Positions 1-9,948 of a DNA stretch of 29,525 nucleotides are shown piece by piece (within the stretch, counting starts at the first letter, position 1; each line of letters starts with the position of its first letter). Made by a program: the position numbers and the translations under genes. The DNA is from Dictyocoela muelleri (lineage: Eukaryota; Microsporidia). The stretch spans positions 1-29,525 of the forward strand of contig SDVU01000018.1 of assembly GCA_016256075.1 (NCBI GenBank). The letters are read 5' to 3'. The notes below the pieces were generated by a model that did no database searches, was not told where the DNA came from, and worked only from the letters and a program-made list of their open reading frames with translations.

Positions 1-112
1 CGCTTAATGTCATTCCCTCATTATTTATTAAAGAGTGACGTCAGCGGGATTCGAACCACGATACTTAAATTTTACATCAAGAGTGTTAACCACTGAGCTA
101 TTTTGCTAATCT
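1..112 (-). repeat. tRNA-derived SINE, copy 1 (head, cut by window edge)
   Basis: On the minus strand this carries an A-box-like TAGCTCAGTGGTTA (about 105-85) and a perfect B-box GGTTCGAATCC (about 57-47), the internal Pol III promoter of tRNAs. The T-stem and anticodon arm do not pair properly, so it is not a working tRNA. The stretch after the B-box (ACTCTTTAATAAATAAT) recurs in the copy at 5147-5468, and the head recurs at 2334. Three dispersed copies of one tRNA-headed unit make this a SINE family. The distal half lies beyond the window start. Confidence 0.65.
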
Positions 113-721
113 TTCTTTTAAATAATAAAATTTTTTTTTAAAGTTTGAATATTGATATCATTGCTTTGAATTTACTAAACATATTGTTATGTCCTCAGAT
201 ATAAAATATTAAAGGGATTTAAAAGTGGTATGTTTTATTTATTTTATGAATGAAATTTTCCCTTAAAAATATTAATATTATAAAGTTAATAAACATTAAT
301 TACAATAAAACCTATAACACAAAATTGGAAGAATTTTAATTATTTTTATTATTTAAATATTAATCTTTGAACATAACTTTAATATTATATTTGTTTTGTT
401 TATTTTTTATTAAATGGGTAGATATTTTTATTTAAAAAAATTACAGAATAAATAAAAATATGTTAAAGTTATAATTTACTTTTAATTAATTAAAATATCA
501 TGTTTTGATTAAATAAATTAATGCAAAATAAAATTAATTATTTGATATATCATATTTTGATTAAATAAATTAATGTAAAAAAAAATGATAAAAATGGAGG
601 TAATAGGAGGTAAATGGAGGGAATACACATCTGAACTATTAAATTATATAGGCCTTACTTAATTTAGTAACTGAAAATTCTAGAATAAAAAAAATATAAA
701 AGAAATGACTTTTTAAAACAC
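113..721. other. A+T-rich spacer with a short direct repeat
   Basis: No coding frame seen. It holds a 34-bp direct repeat (495-528 and 547-580, two mismatches, 52-bp spacing) and three closely spaced GGAGG motifs at about 596-620, just upstream of the ORF at 722. Whether these GGAGG motifs are regulatory cannot be told from sequence. Confidence 0.5.
495..580 (+). repeat. 34-bp direct repeat pair
   Basis: ATATCATGTTTTGATTAAAT and the following 14 bases at 495-528 recur at 547-580 with two substitutions. It looks like a local duplication with a 52-bp period. Confidence 0.6.
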
Positions 722-1060
722 ATGCAAAAAAACCTGAGAGATTTAAAAAGTGAGGATTCCAAAATCTCAATAAATAATAATGACAATAAAAATGATAATA
801 ACAAAAATAATAGAAATAATACTATTGGTAAAACAATTTATAATAATATAAAAAATTTTTACAATAATTTTGATCTTCCCGACAAAATTAGCATTATAGA
901 TTCTAATGGTTGTTGTGTTAGCAGCCATTTAGAAATAAGCCATAACACAAAAAAATATTTAATAATAGCAGTGATGCTATTCATAATAGTACGCTATCTG
1001 GTAATACAGATAGTAGTAAAACCTTATATATCCGGATTTCTTAACATCCGGCAAATTTAG
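722..1060 (+). CDS. Hypothetical Asn-rich protein with one membrane segment
   Basis: A 112-codon frame. Residues about 18-35 are a low-complexity Asn/Asp/Lys tract (repeats of NN, ND, NK), usual for coding sequence in very A+T-rich genomes. Residues about 78-100 (LIIAVMLFIIVRYLVIQIVV) are a strongly hydrophobic stretch that could be a C-terminal membrane anchor or span. No domain is recognised and no homologue family is evident. It lies 73 bp upstream of the Myb-like frame on the same strand, but nothing shows they are one gene. The ATG at 722 is the first in frame. It could be a real small gene, a degraded exon or chance, since A+T-rich DNA with AAT repeats can stay open by composition; the ordered change from Asn-rich to hydrophobic makes it slightly better than chance. 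Confidence 0.35.
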   Translation: MQKNLRDLKSEDSKISINNNDNKNDNNKNNRNNTIGKTIYNNIKNFYNNFDLPDKISIIDSNGCCVSSHLEISHNTKKYLIIAVMLFIIVRYLVIQIVVKPYISGFLNIRQI

Positions 1061-1133
1061 TACATACGATGTACTTCATTGTTTAAATTTAATTGAGCTG
1101 GTAGGGTTACGGTTCACCTACATCGCAGCCAAG

Positions 1134-2050
1134 ATGCAAAGAATAGAAGATGATATAATCATATTTTTGTTTCATACAAAGAATTTCATTAATTATATAG
1201 TTGGTGATGTCGATGTTGATTCAATAAATTTTGATTTATTGTCTGATATAATAGAGATAGAGTGGTCACACCAAGACCAACTAATATTTATCGAAAACTT
1301 CGATAATTTTGGTGAAATTTGACAGTTATATCGTCAGGCTGGTTTATCACATAAATCAGTTCCTGACATAAGACTATATAACAAATATTATAATATTAAT
1401 AATAAAATACAAAAAGAAAATAAAAATGGATAAATTTCCTCTTAATCCATGAACACGAGTATAATTATAATAAAAATATTGTTGATGAAACAAAACCTCA
1501 AAAAAGAAAAAGAGGACGCCCAATTAAGGGTTATAATAAAAGACAAAAACAAGTAAAAAATAAAAAAAATAAAAATAAACCTGAAATAAAAATGAATGAA
1601 ATTAATTTTAATATTAATTTTAATGATGATTTTGACAATATAAATGATCTTAATAATGAAACTGATAATGATTTTAATAATGATCTTAATAATGAAATTG
1701 ATAATGAAATTAACATAAAATTTAAAAATGAAATTAATATAAATGTTAAAAATGATTTAAATATGAAGATTAATAAAACTGTAAAGAAAAGTTCATCTAA
1801 TAAGCATCAGAGGTGTGTTGTTTCAAAGGATTTATTATATAATCAACAATTCATGAGTAATTGGAATAGCAATTAGAGGGTACATTTTGCTAAATATAAA
1901 ATTATTCAACATTTAAGTTTAAAAAAGATAAGTGATAAAATTAAGTCAAAAAATTATGAAGAAGCCGTTGAATATAACAATAAATTCTTTAAATTGTTAA
2001 CAAAAGTTGAAAAATTAAGTGAAATGGGTGATTTTAGCAATAATAAATAA
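1134..2050 (+). pseudogene. Decayed Myb/SANT-like gene with AT-hook and Asn-rich tail
   Basis: The frame from ATG 1134 contains a Myb/SANT-like repeat (about 1257-1386): EWSHQDQLIFIENFDNFGEI, then a TGA where the domain has its conserved second Trp, then QLYRQAGLSHKSVPDIRLYN. The frame then stops at 1431-1433, while another frame, open from 1424, carries KRKRGRP (an AT-hook core) at about 1502-1522, a basic stretch, an Asn/Asp-rich tract, and, beyond a TAG at 1874-1876, a Lys-rich tail ending at 2050. The simplest reading is one DNA-binding protein of about 300 residues with two stop codons and one shift in an A-rich run. Myb/SANT proteins bind DNA or chromatin; PIF/Harbinger transposons also encode one, but no Harbinger transposase is seen here. 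The GC-richer stretch just upstream (1093-1133) reads in frame and could be part of it. It may be a host gene fossil or transposon-borne. Confidence 0.45.
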
Positions 2051-2333
2051 ATTGTATTAATAATGTTAGTCTTTATAAAAGGTAATTTAAATCTTCTAAT
2101 ATTAATTTAAAAAAGCTTATTATAAATGCAAGCCTTTAAATAATTAATTATCTGCTTTAATATAAACGTATTATGCTTTTAATCTTTAAATTTATAATTA
2201 ATTTTTATTTCAAGGAATAATATTGACTTATAATCATTTTTAAAGGCCATTATTTTTTGTATAGTTAAAAGATTAAATTATTAAAATTAAGCTCATTAAG
2301 ATTTAGAAATAATTATTAAAATATATGTCAGCA
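2051..2333. other. Non-coding A+T-rich spacer
   Basis: Nothing recognised on either strand. Confidence 0.5.
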
Positions 2334-2636
2334 GTGAGTCAGATAGCTCGGTGGTTAATATTCTTGAAAGTGAAATTTGAATTTATTGTCTTTAATTTGA
2401 GAGGAGTCTTTTTAATGAATAATTAGGAACAATATTAAACATTAAATAAATATACAATAATATGCAGTTATTCCTGTGTAGTATAGAAGATTTATACGTT
2501 TTGATATTACAAATGAGAAAATGAGATTTTCCTGGTTTGAATGACTGTGGAAACGCAGCCCTGTAAAATAAATATTAAACAAGAAAAAATTTTATTAAAA
2601 AAACTAATATTATCTGTACCATACTGAGTTATTGAT
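2334..2636 (+). repeat. tRNA-derived SINE, copy 2 (full-length-like)
   Basis: It begins GAGTCAGATAGCTCGGTGG, an A-box-bearing tRNA-like head shared with copy 3. The first B-box is degenerate. About 137 bp in, a second tRNA-like block starts (TTCCTGTGTAGTATAG, 2471) with its own degenerate B-box (GGTTTGAAT, about 2534). It ends near TATCTGTACCATACTGAGTT at 2611-2630. Order and spacing of blocks match copy 3 (5147-5468). I infer a SINE of about 300-320 bp with two tRNA-like monomers. Confidence 0.55.
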
Positions 2637-3137
2637 AAAAAAGCGCGTTAACAACTAAGCTTAAGGTAGCGTGATGTATAAATTGAACGCCGTCAGAAGA
2701 AGGAAAAAAGATCATATTTGGTGATAATTCTTAAGGTTGATAATTATAGATATTTAAGTATATAAATAAACGAAATTTTAGTAAAGATTAAACAAATTTA
2801 AATAATCAAAAAAAAGAATCAATCAATGACATTATGGTAATATTCATAATTACCAACTCAAATAGTTGTTTTCAGCTCTACACCTTGATCTTTAGTTATA
2901 GTTTAATACCTGATATACCACTATTTATATATACGAAGGCCCAAGCTATGTTAAATATTTTTGTTTTATAATTACTCCGCGGGATAATAATAATAAGAAA
3001 TTAAATATTTTCCTATTGTTTTTAGGCATTAGTCTAAAAAATGTTTAGAAATAAGCTCATTTAGTTAATACGAAATCATGAAAGTATTTAAATTAAAAAT
3101 TTCAATAAAACAAAAATATATTGATATATACATTTTA
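2637..3137. other. Non-coding A+T-rich spacer
   Basis: No frame or structured repeat recognised. It runs from the end of a SINE to the left TIR of the integrase element. Confidence 0.4.
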
Positions 3138-3326
3138 TTAATAATTGTTAGAAGCGAAAAGTGATTTTCGCAAAAAATGCACATTTAATTTAAAAGGGGT
3201 ATTTTTGATAAAAACAAAAATATAATTTATTTGATAAAATTTAGTAAAACGCGAAAAATGCACATTTAAATTATAAAACAAAAAATCAATTTTTGAAAAT
3301 GAAAAATGTTAACGCGATAAATGCAC
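3138..3326 (+). repeat. Left TIR of the integrase element
   Basis: Inverted match to 4687-4873. It contains three degenerate copies of GCGAAAAATGCACATTT (about 3167, 3251 and 3312), which look like iterated binding sites for the transposing protein. Confidence 0.75.
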
Positions 3327-3534
3327 GGTTTTATTAAATTATTCAATTTTTTTTAAAGTTTTTAATAAGAAAAACAATAATTTTTAAAATTAATTTCAAA
3401 TATTGTTACAGAAAATATTTAAATACTGCGTTTTATGTATTTTAAATAATAATAACATTTAAAAAAAGAAAAAATTACATTTAAAAAAAACAGAAATTTA
3501 TTAGAAATTTAATTTCTTCAATCTTCTCTTACTT

Positions 3535-4640
3535 GCCCATATTTTTTCACCGGATTCGTTCTGAATATAGACTAACCATTTTCTGATTTAATCACCACAA
3601 AGATTGTTTCAAAAAAATTGCAGTCAAGAGGATTTTTCGATGTTTTTACATTGCTATCAAAATCTTTGGCAAGCAAAACATTGTCTCCTTCCCTAAAAAC
3701 AATATCATCCTCATTTTTTGTATAAAATTTGGTCGTATATTTTCTCACGTTTTCAATTATCTCAGTTTCACTTGCTATTGTATTAGAATGTATGCAATTA
3801 AAGTTAAAATCCCGGAATAGTTCATATGGTGTTTTTTTATTCACACTAAGAACTGTGTGATTATATTGATAAATTATGTCAAGAATTTCTACTATCATTT
3901 CTTTTCCTTTCCAAACAATGTTTTAGACAATCGATTCTTTAAAGTCCTATTAAAAAGTTCAATTTGACCCTGTGATTGGGGGTATCTCGGTCTTCCCTTG
4001 ACATGTTTGTTATTATATTTATCAATTATTCGTTTTAATTCTTTGTTACAAAACTCCTTTCCATTATCTGTGTGTATTATCACCCATCTACCTTCAATTG
4101 CACACAGTTCATCTAATTTAAGAAACAAACCAGCATCCTTTCTATAAAGCTGAAAACAGAAAGCAAATTTAGAAAAACTATCCAAACATGTTAAAATATA
4201 CCTATATTCGTTATTTAATTCTTTATACTGTGATAAATCAACAATATCTAAAAACAATCTTTCATGTGGTTTTCTGAATAAAATATAATGATAATTGTGT
4301 TTAATTTTAAGTGATCCAGTCATTTTACAAGCCTGACACTTGTCTACATATTTTCTAACATCATCTCTACGTATTCCAAAATAATCAGAAGATAATTTTT
4401 GTTAAATTTTATCTGCCGATATATGCCCAGGCATATGTGTTTAATATATTAGAATATTTATTTTTATCTTCACCCAACTTCCTATAAAAATCTTATATTT
4501 ATCTTTTTCTTTGATCAAAAGCACATTTTCAGAAATTTTTATCTTATCTGCTTTTGAAATAAAATTTCGCTTTTTTGAACCCACCAAATCCATCGGTATA
4601 ACACCATTTGAAATATATTGAATAAATTAATTTTTCTCCT
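3535..4640 (-). pseudogene. Broken integrase (rve core, D,D,E) with zinc-binding-like N-terminus
   Basis: The best-preserved parts are 4323-3895 and 3898-3572. The first contains the rve core: FLDIVDLSQY with the first Asp, IIHTDNGKEF with the second Asp, and RPRYPQSQGQIELFNRTLK with the Glu. The GRPRYPQSQGQ signature is typical of KRBA2/SCAND3/Ginger-type integrases. The second piece has the usual post-core region (YNHTVLSVNKKTPYELF, then FREGDNVLLAKDF, an SH3-like C-terminal region). Upstream on the same strand, traces of an HHCC-like zinc segment (PGHISADK and KCQACK) are visible around 4340-4435. The gene is broken; this is a fossil of an enzyme that cuts and joins element ends. Confidence 0.7.
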
Positions 4641-4686
4641 TTTCATTTTTTATAGATATTTTTTTGGACATGGGGTTAGTTATGTT

Positions 4687-4873
4687 GTGCATTTTTCGCG
4701 TTAACATTTTTCATTTTCAAAATTGATTTTTTTATTTATAATTTAAATGTGCATTTTTGCGTTTTACTAAAATTTTATCAAATAAATTATATTTTTGTTT
4801 TCATAAAAAATACCCCTTTTAAATTAAATGTGCATTTTTCACGAAAATACTTTTCGCTTCAAACAATTATTAA
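4687..4873 (-). repeat. Right TIR of the integrase element
   Basis: Reverse complement matches 3138-3326 nearly throughout, including the three subterminal GCGAAAAATGCAC-type motifs. Confidence 0.75.
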
Positions 4874-5146
4874 AAGAGCACGTAAATATTATAATAGTTC
4901 GAGATGTTATTAGAGGCAGCAAGGGATAATTACATTAGATAATCTAAATTGTTTAATTATCAAATTATATACACGAGGTTGATAATTAATAATGTAAAAG
5001 GTTATCTTAGTTGAAAAAAGAAAAAAAAAGACACTAAGAAAGATTATTGAGACCAAAAAAAGTATAACTGAAAATCACATGAAAAGATTTTTACGAAAAA
5101 TTGTGCAAATATGTTTAATAAAAAAATTACTTATATTTGGTAACCT
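4874..5146. other. Non-coding spacer
   Basis: Nothing recognised. Confidence 0.4.
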
Positions 5147-5468
5147 TGAGTCAGATAGCACAGTTTTTAAATCATTTGAATGTAAAATTTGGGTATCTAG
5201 GTTCTTATACAACCGATGCTACTCTTTAATAAATAATATGTAATACATTACACGGTCAAAATTACCGAAATATAGTATTAATATAAAGTCGCTCCAGTGT
5301 GGTATAGCTGATTAATAATTTATCTAATATGACAATAAAACATAAGAGACCCTTTTAAGCATCAGTTCGTTTTCCGGACCGCTATCGACAAATAAGTAAT
5401 GAAAAAATGAAAAATGATAATTTCATGAAAAAACCTCTATTTACCTGTATCCTTCCGAGTCATTAAAC
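5147..5468 (+). repeat. tRNA-derived SINE, copy 3 (full-length-like)
   Basis: It begins TTGAGTCAGATAGCACAG, matching copy 2, and has the block ACTCTTTAATAAATAAT (5220-5236) of copy 1. The second monomer begins near 5292 (CTCCAGTGTGGTATAGC) with a B-box-like AGTTCGTTTTCC at about 5364. It ends near TACCTGTATCCTTCCGAGTC. It differs from copies 1 and 2 at many sites, so the family is old. Confidence 0.55.
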
Positions 5469-6335
5469 AAACAGAAAAACGATATACAATTAGTCCCCAG
5501 TATCCATAGTTAGCGTGTATTACTTGAACATCAATAAACTGGAGGTTTAATATCACGGTTTTTTAGGCGAGACGTAAAATTTGTGTTTTTTTTTCGAAAA
5601 AAAATATAAAAAAAATTCAAAATTTACGCATAAGGTATTTAACACCTATTGATACACTCAAGGTCTTTTTTTAATAATTTTTTAAAATTTTGACCAAAAA
5701 AATCGACTGATTAAAAAAATCGACCATTAATTAAAAATAAGTATAATTTATTTAATAAGGTTTAAATTATAAAAATCTAACTCATAATTACAAAATTCGT
5801 CAAATTATTCATAAATTAATTGACACATAGACCTAAATTTTTATAAAATACACATATTAATATTCTCGAAAAACTGATGCTATATTTTTAAAGACAGCCA
5901 ATGTATTATAAAATATAGATATTTATGAAAAACGTAGAATTATAGCTATTAATATTAATTTTAATTAACATAAAATTTAGATGAAATTTATCTTCTGTGT
6001 GTTCTAAATTTGTCAATTAAGTTCGATATATAATGTAAAATATTGGTTTTTAATTAACAATTAGAAAAAAAAGCCCATTTATTTTATAAAATATGCTTTC
6101 TATCTAGTTTATTACATACAAAATGTTTAATTTTTTTTTGAAATTTCAGACTGGTTAGGGTATTTTATTAATAATTTATCTTAAAATTTTAGTTTAAAAT
6201 GATTGTAATTTCGATCTAAATGGATGAATTATGCTGGTGTCTATGTGCGGAATAACTGAATTATAATTATAGTAAAAGATAAAATTTTAATATTTGTGTT
6301 GTTTTATACTTCATTTCTGCTAAAATTAATCTATC
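5469..6335. other. Non-coding A+T-rich spacer with a satellite scrap
   Basis: No coding frame recognised. The only structured part is two units of the 17-bp satellite at about 5697-5729. Long A- and T-runs are common. Confidence 0.4.
5697..5729 (+). repeat. 17-bp satellite, isolated two-unit remnant
   Basis: Two units of GATTAAAAAAATCGACT-type sequence in the same orientation as the larger array that hosts MULE-A at 10714-13035. Confidence 0.6.
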
Positions 6336-6540
6336 TCCTCCCAAAAAAAAATAAAACCCCAAAATTAAACCTAAAATTAGCCCCAAAATTAACACCGAAA
6401 ATTAAAACCTCAAACTAAAACCCCAAATTAACACCCCAAATTAACACACAAAATTAACACCAAAATTTACACCCCAAATTAAAACTCCAAAATAACACCT
6501 TAAATTAACACCTCGAATTAACACCTCAATTAAACGATTT
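6336..6540 (+). repeat. A+C-rich 14-bp minisatellite
   Basis: About 14 degenerate copies of ACCCCAAAATTAAC (period near 14 bp). The strand is strikingly asymmetric, with many C and almost no G over 200 bp. No inverted partner was seen elsewhere in the window. Confidence 0.7.
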
Positions 6541-6544
6541 AATG

Positions 6545-6775
6545 ATTTTATTTAACAAATTTGCATTTAAATTTCTTGATATTCTCGAAATGTGTTTATT
6601 CTCCATCAAGCTCTCCTGAGAGCTTTACATAAAACAATAATCTGCCTAATTTGTATTTTCATAAAATTGTAGTATTTAGAATTACATTCATCAAAGGCGA
6701 CATTTTCTCCCCGTATTGATTTGTTTCTGGTATGATTATTTATGTGTTTTATATTGCTTGGATTTTTTTATCCTT
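6545..6775 (-). other. Unrecognised coding-like remnant
   Basis: On the minus strand a frame stays open for roughly 50 codons (containing GENVAFDECNSKYYNF and QIIVLCKALRRA), then passes a TGA. It is compositionally more protein-like than its surroundings. Upstream on the same strand another frame contains TPKVESYNAHLELLNDH (about 6940-6890). No family is recognised. It could be a decayed host exon or a transposase scrap. Confidence 0.2.
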
Positions 6776-7099
6776 TATATTATCAAAAACATACCATTTA
6801 TTATATGCTGTTCTAATGTAAAGATCAGTTTAATCGATATTAAACTCGTTCTTGTTATAATTTTTTTAATTTAAGCGTTAATGTTGACTTATGATCATTC
6901 AATAATTCCAAATGAGCATTGTAAGATTCTACTTTTGGTGTAAACATTGTTATTTGTGTTCCTTTACCGTTTTATTAATAAAATATTTTTGTTGATTGTT
7001 TGGAATCTGGCCAGATTTTCAAAATAAATTTATAAAAAAAAATAACCCCCAAATGTCAAATCCTATAGTTCCGAGATCCGGCCAAATTCCAAAGAAAAG

Positions 7100-7582
7100 C
7101 ACGAAAAAAGGTTAGAGATAATACATAAGCTTTTTGGTGATATTGAAAGCTGTTTAGAGATATTGGTCGAGTTAGATATTCTACTCGATACAAAAGAGTG
7201 CACAAATTGTGAAAAATTACAAGTTTTGGTTTTGAAAGAAGAAAATGTAAATAAGAAGCCTATGCACCGGCGCGAAAATTACAAATGCAGCATCAAATTT
7301 TTGTTAACAAGGGAGTAAAAAAACCCTAACAACATTTTGTGATTTAGTTTTTTGTATAATCTGTCTTTATAGCTATTTTCAGATAAGAAGTCGATTTGGT
7401 TTGTCATCTAGTACTGTTTCAGATATATAAAAGAGATGTCGCTTTATTTATTAAAATAAAGACTCATTTTAGGAGACCCAGGTTCGATTGTACAAGCAGA
7501 TGAGTCTGTAATTTGCAGAAGAGGAAAAATCATATCACCTACGTCGACTGATGAAAACATACCAGATACTGTATGTACAATA
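7100..7582 (+). pseudogene. Merlin/ISXO2-like transposase, N-terminal half
   Basis: It contains a Cys-pair segment (ECTNCEKL, about 7197-7220) matching the N-terminal zinc-binding region of the family, then FGLSSSTVSDI (a helix-turn-helix-like stretch) and LGDPGSIVQADES with the first catalytic Asp at 7499-7501. Several stops and at least two frame changes separate these blocks, for example between the helix-turn-helix segment and the first-Asp block. Its reading frame DTVCTI runs into TA at 7581-7582, where the pogo-like element inserted; it resumes with GVVHS at 9470. Confidence 0.75.
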
Positions 7583-9467
7583 CAGTCCACACCGATTTTT
7601 GTCACACCGATTTTTGTCACCCCGATTTTCGGCACCCCCTAATTTTTAGCTTAAAATAATTTTTTGTCGTTTAATTTCTACTTATCCCCCTATATTTGGC
7701 TTTATCTCAATTTTTGCCGTTTTTCATTAAATATTTTTAAAAGATTTAACCCTTCAGATGACAAAAAAAGAAAAAGGTTTCGTGTTTAAAAGTTTAACTT
7801 TTAACAAAAATGGAAATTATAGAATATAAAAAACCTAACAAAGAAATCACTAATTCAAGAATAGCAGAACATTTCAGCTGAAAGTATAACGAAAAAATTG
7901 ATAGAAGATCAATAAGAAATTATATTAACAACGAATAGACAAAAAAAGAATCATATCTCAAGAATCACAATCTCACATCTGCATCAAAAAATATGAAGTA
8001 TAATATTTTAGATGAAAAGTTAAAAGAATGAGTAAATCTCATAGAAACTCATGGTAGATTTTTAAACGAAAAGGTTTTCAAAGCGAATGCTATTTCTATA
8101 TTCGAGGAATTTGATGTGTCTAAAGATGATAAAATCAGTTCAAATTCTAAAATTTAACGATTCGATTTTTATATAAATTTAAAAAAGGCATAACATCTAA
8201 TTGAAAAATTGTTCAGGCGAAAGTTTTAACGCAAATAATCAAAATATGAGGAATTCATAAGAATTTTTGAGGAAAAAGTTTTCGAATATGGTGAAGAAAA
8301 CGTTTATAATTGTGATAAAACAGGCCATTTCTACAAAATTGCACCAAAGAAGAGTTTGTTTACGAAGGAAAGGAGTAAAACAAAGGGTTTTAAAGAAAGA
8401 ATTAACGATTATGCTGGCCTGTAATATGACATGAACTTCTAAATTGAAACCCGTAATAATCGGTAAGTTTGCGAATCCAAGGGCTTTTAAAAAGATTTGA
8501 TAGAAAATTCCTTTGTGATTATTTTCATAATAAAAGTGCTTGGATGAAAATCATAGATTTCAATCGCTGGTTGTTGGATTTAAATGTTATGTTCAAGAAA
8601 AAAAACAAAATAAAATCCATTTTTGCTAGACAACTGTTCTTCCCATAAAGTTAATTTTGAATTGAAGAATCTTGAATAATTTATTTGAAATAAAAAGTAC
8701 TTCCCGTCTTCAACCACTTGATGCTGGGATTATTAGAAGTTTCAAATCTAAATTTTATAACCATAAACTCACATCTATTGTGAATGAAATAATGACGGGT
8801 GTAAGCATTGAAGATCTCTATAAAAAAATTTACATGAGAGATGCAATAACCCTTTCTAAATATGCCTGGGATGAAGTTACTAGAGATACTATTTCTAACT
8901 GTTTAAAAAATGCACTATTTACTGATCCCATTGAAGAAATTAACTCCGTAGAATATCTTGATAATCGAAATATAGAAAATTTAGAGGAAATTACTACACT
9001 TTCCTATAGAGGATGTCGTATAACAAAACGGTTATGTCCATTATGATCGAAATTCAGAAGTTTCTATACTTTCAAAAAATCATGATAAAAATAACACGTT
9101 TAAAAATATACCCATTACTATTGATATATATATGACAACCATAATCCAAATGAAATATTTTAAGCAATTAATGACGAGGAATTAACAGAAAAAAAAGTTT
9201 TTACTGTAGACGAAGCTATAGATTCTCTAAAAATTGTGAAAGCATATGCTTTTAAAGAAAAATAGAGCAAAAAACATATGACGCTATAAAGCATCTTGAA
9301 CAATTTCTGTATTCAAAAAAACGTAGAAATAAGAAAAAAAAAACACCTTTGGATTATTTTAATGTAAATTTTAAAAAGACTATATTTTCGTACCAATTTT
9401 TTTGAACCACCATTTTTTGGCTCTTTTTTTAAATCCCCATAAATGCCAAAAAATGGAAGGCTGACTG
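7583..9467 (+). mobile_element. pogo/Tigger-like transposon nested in the Merlin-like element
   Basis: It starts CAGTCCACACC and ends (reverse complement) CAGTCAGCCTTCC, flanked by TA on both sides (7581-7582, 9468-9469). CAGT ends and a TA duplication are the pogo signature. The left end carries three 15-bp repeats of CCGATTTTTGTCACA type (7593-7635). Length 1885 bp. One plus-strand transposase fossil fills it. Confidence 0.8.
7810..9335 (+). pseudogene. pogo/Tigger-like (CENPB/DDE_1) transposase, decayed
   Basis: In order: an N-terminal Psq/CENPB-type helix-turn-helix region (about 7830-7940, KEITNSRIAEHFS then RRSIRNYINN), a second DNA-binding segment to about 8160, and the DDE_1 core. 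The first Asp is in VYNCDKTGHFYK (8314-8316; the family has DETG, so Glu is replaced by Lys). The second is in LLDNCSSHK (8629-8631). The third is in RLQPLDAGIIRSFKSKFY (8720-8722). The open piece 8672-9046 preserves the C-terminal core, and an acidic tail (INDEELTEKK, TVDEAIDSLK) follows to about 9335. There are more than ten in-frame stops and several frame changes. Many stops fit a single C-to-T or G-to-A change. TGA at 7879-7881 and 8029-8031 falls where Trp would fit. Confidence 0.8.
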
Positions 9468-9469
9468 TA

Positions 9470-9868
9470 GGTGTTGTTCATTCATATAATCCATCGAATT
9501 TGTATGTTTTAAAAGTTGAAAATAGGTCTCTAGAAATTCTTTCTAAAGCATTGGAATAGAAAGTGTGTGGGATCTGTGCTTTATAGTGATGGGCATTCTA
9601 GTTACCTAGGTGCGGCACAAAATATATGTTTTTTTTATGAAGTTTTAGCCATTCGGTGGGGTTTGTGGCATCAGATGGCTCACATAATAATAACATTGAA
9701 AACGTTTGGTAACATTTGAAGTCAGAAATGACAAAAGAACATTGTGTGAAACGGACAGAAATTGATTTATGGCATGAAGAATTTATGTTCATGCAGAAAA
9801 TGAAAAATGAAAATAATATTGAGGACTTCTTATATAGAATATTTATATGTTTTAAAGCATTTATTTAA
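9470..9868 (+). pseudogene. Merlin/ISXO2-like transposase, C-terminal half
   Basis: It resumes the Merlin frame with GVVHSYNPSNLYVLKVENRS, has the second catalytic Asp in YSDGHSSYLG (9588-9590), and the catalytic Glu in NNNIENVW followed by HLKSEMTKEH (about 9685-9725), the family's NxIExxWxxLK signature. It ends at 9868. At least one stop and one or two shifts interrupt it. The 195-nt minus-strand frame opposite it (9598-9792) is a shadow. Confidence 0.75.
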
Positions 9869-9948
9869 TAAAAAAACTATTTTTTTTTTATTTTTTCTTT
9901 TTTTTTTACCTTTACAAGGATAAAATATTGTGTTCTGGCCAGATTCCA

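Larger units (their letters stand above)
3138..4873 (-). mobile_element. Fossil TIR element carrying a retroviral-type integrase (Ginger / KRBA2-SCAND3-like)
   Basis: Two inverted copies of about 187-189 bp bound the element (3138-3326 and 4687-4873). Their outer ends both read TTAATAATTGTT then GAAGCGAAAAG. Between them, on the minus strand, lies a broken DDE integrase gene. Integrase without reverse transcriptase inside long TIRs is the arrangement of Ginger-type DNA transposons, whose integrases are kin to those of Gypsy-like retroelements and Polintons. No LTRs or RT are visible. No clear target duplication is seen at the flanks. The element is broken, with several interruptions, and probably old. 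Confidence 0.6.
7001..9948 (+). mobile_element. Merlin / ISXO2-like DNA transposon, split by a pogo-like insertion
   Basis: Perfect 15-bp TIRs TGGAATCTGGCCAGA bound it at 7001-7015 and 9934-9948; similarity extends a few bases outward (TTGTNTGG). A third, inverted copy of the terminal motif (CCGGCCAAATTCC) lies just inside the left end at about 7080. It encodes an ISXO2-type DDE transposase on the plus strand. The element would be about 1.06 kb without the inserted pogo-like element. No convincing 8-9-bp target duplication is visible. Confidence 0.75.

Noticed and set aside
1-112. Functional tRNA gene on the minus strand
   Set aside because: Perfect B-box but the T-stem and anticodon arm do not pair, and the unit recurs as a longer repeat.
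1111-1121. GTAGGTGAACC (minus strand), as at the 3' end of small-subunit rRNA
   Set aside because: Only 11 bases match and the surroundings are not rRNA; it is taken as chance.
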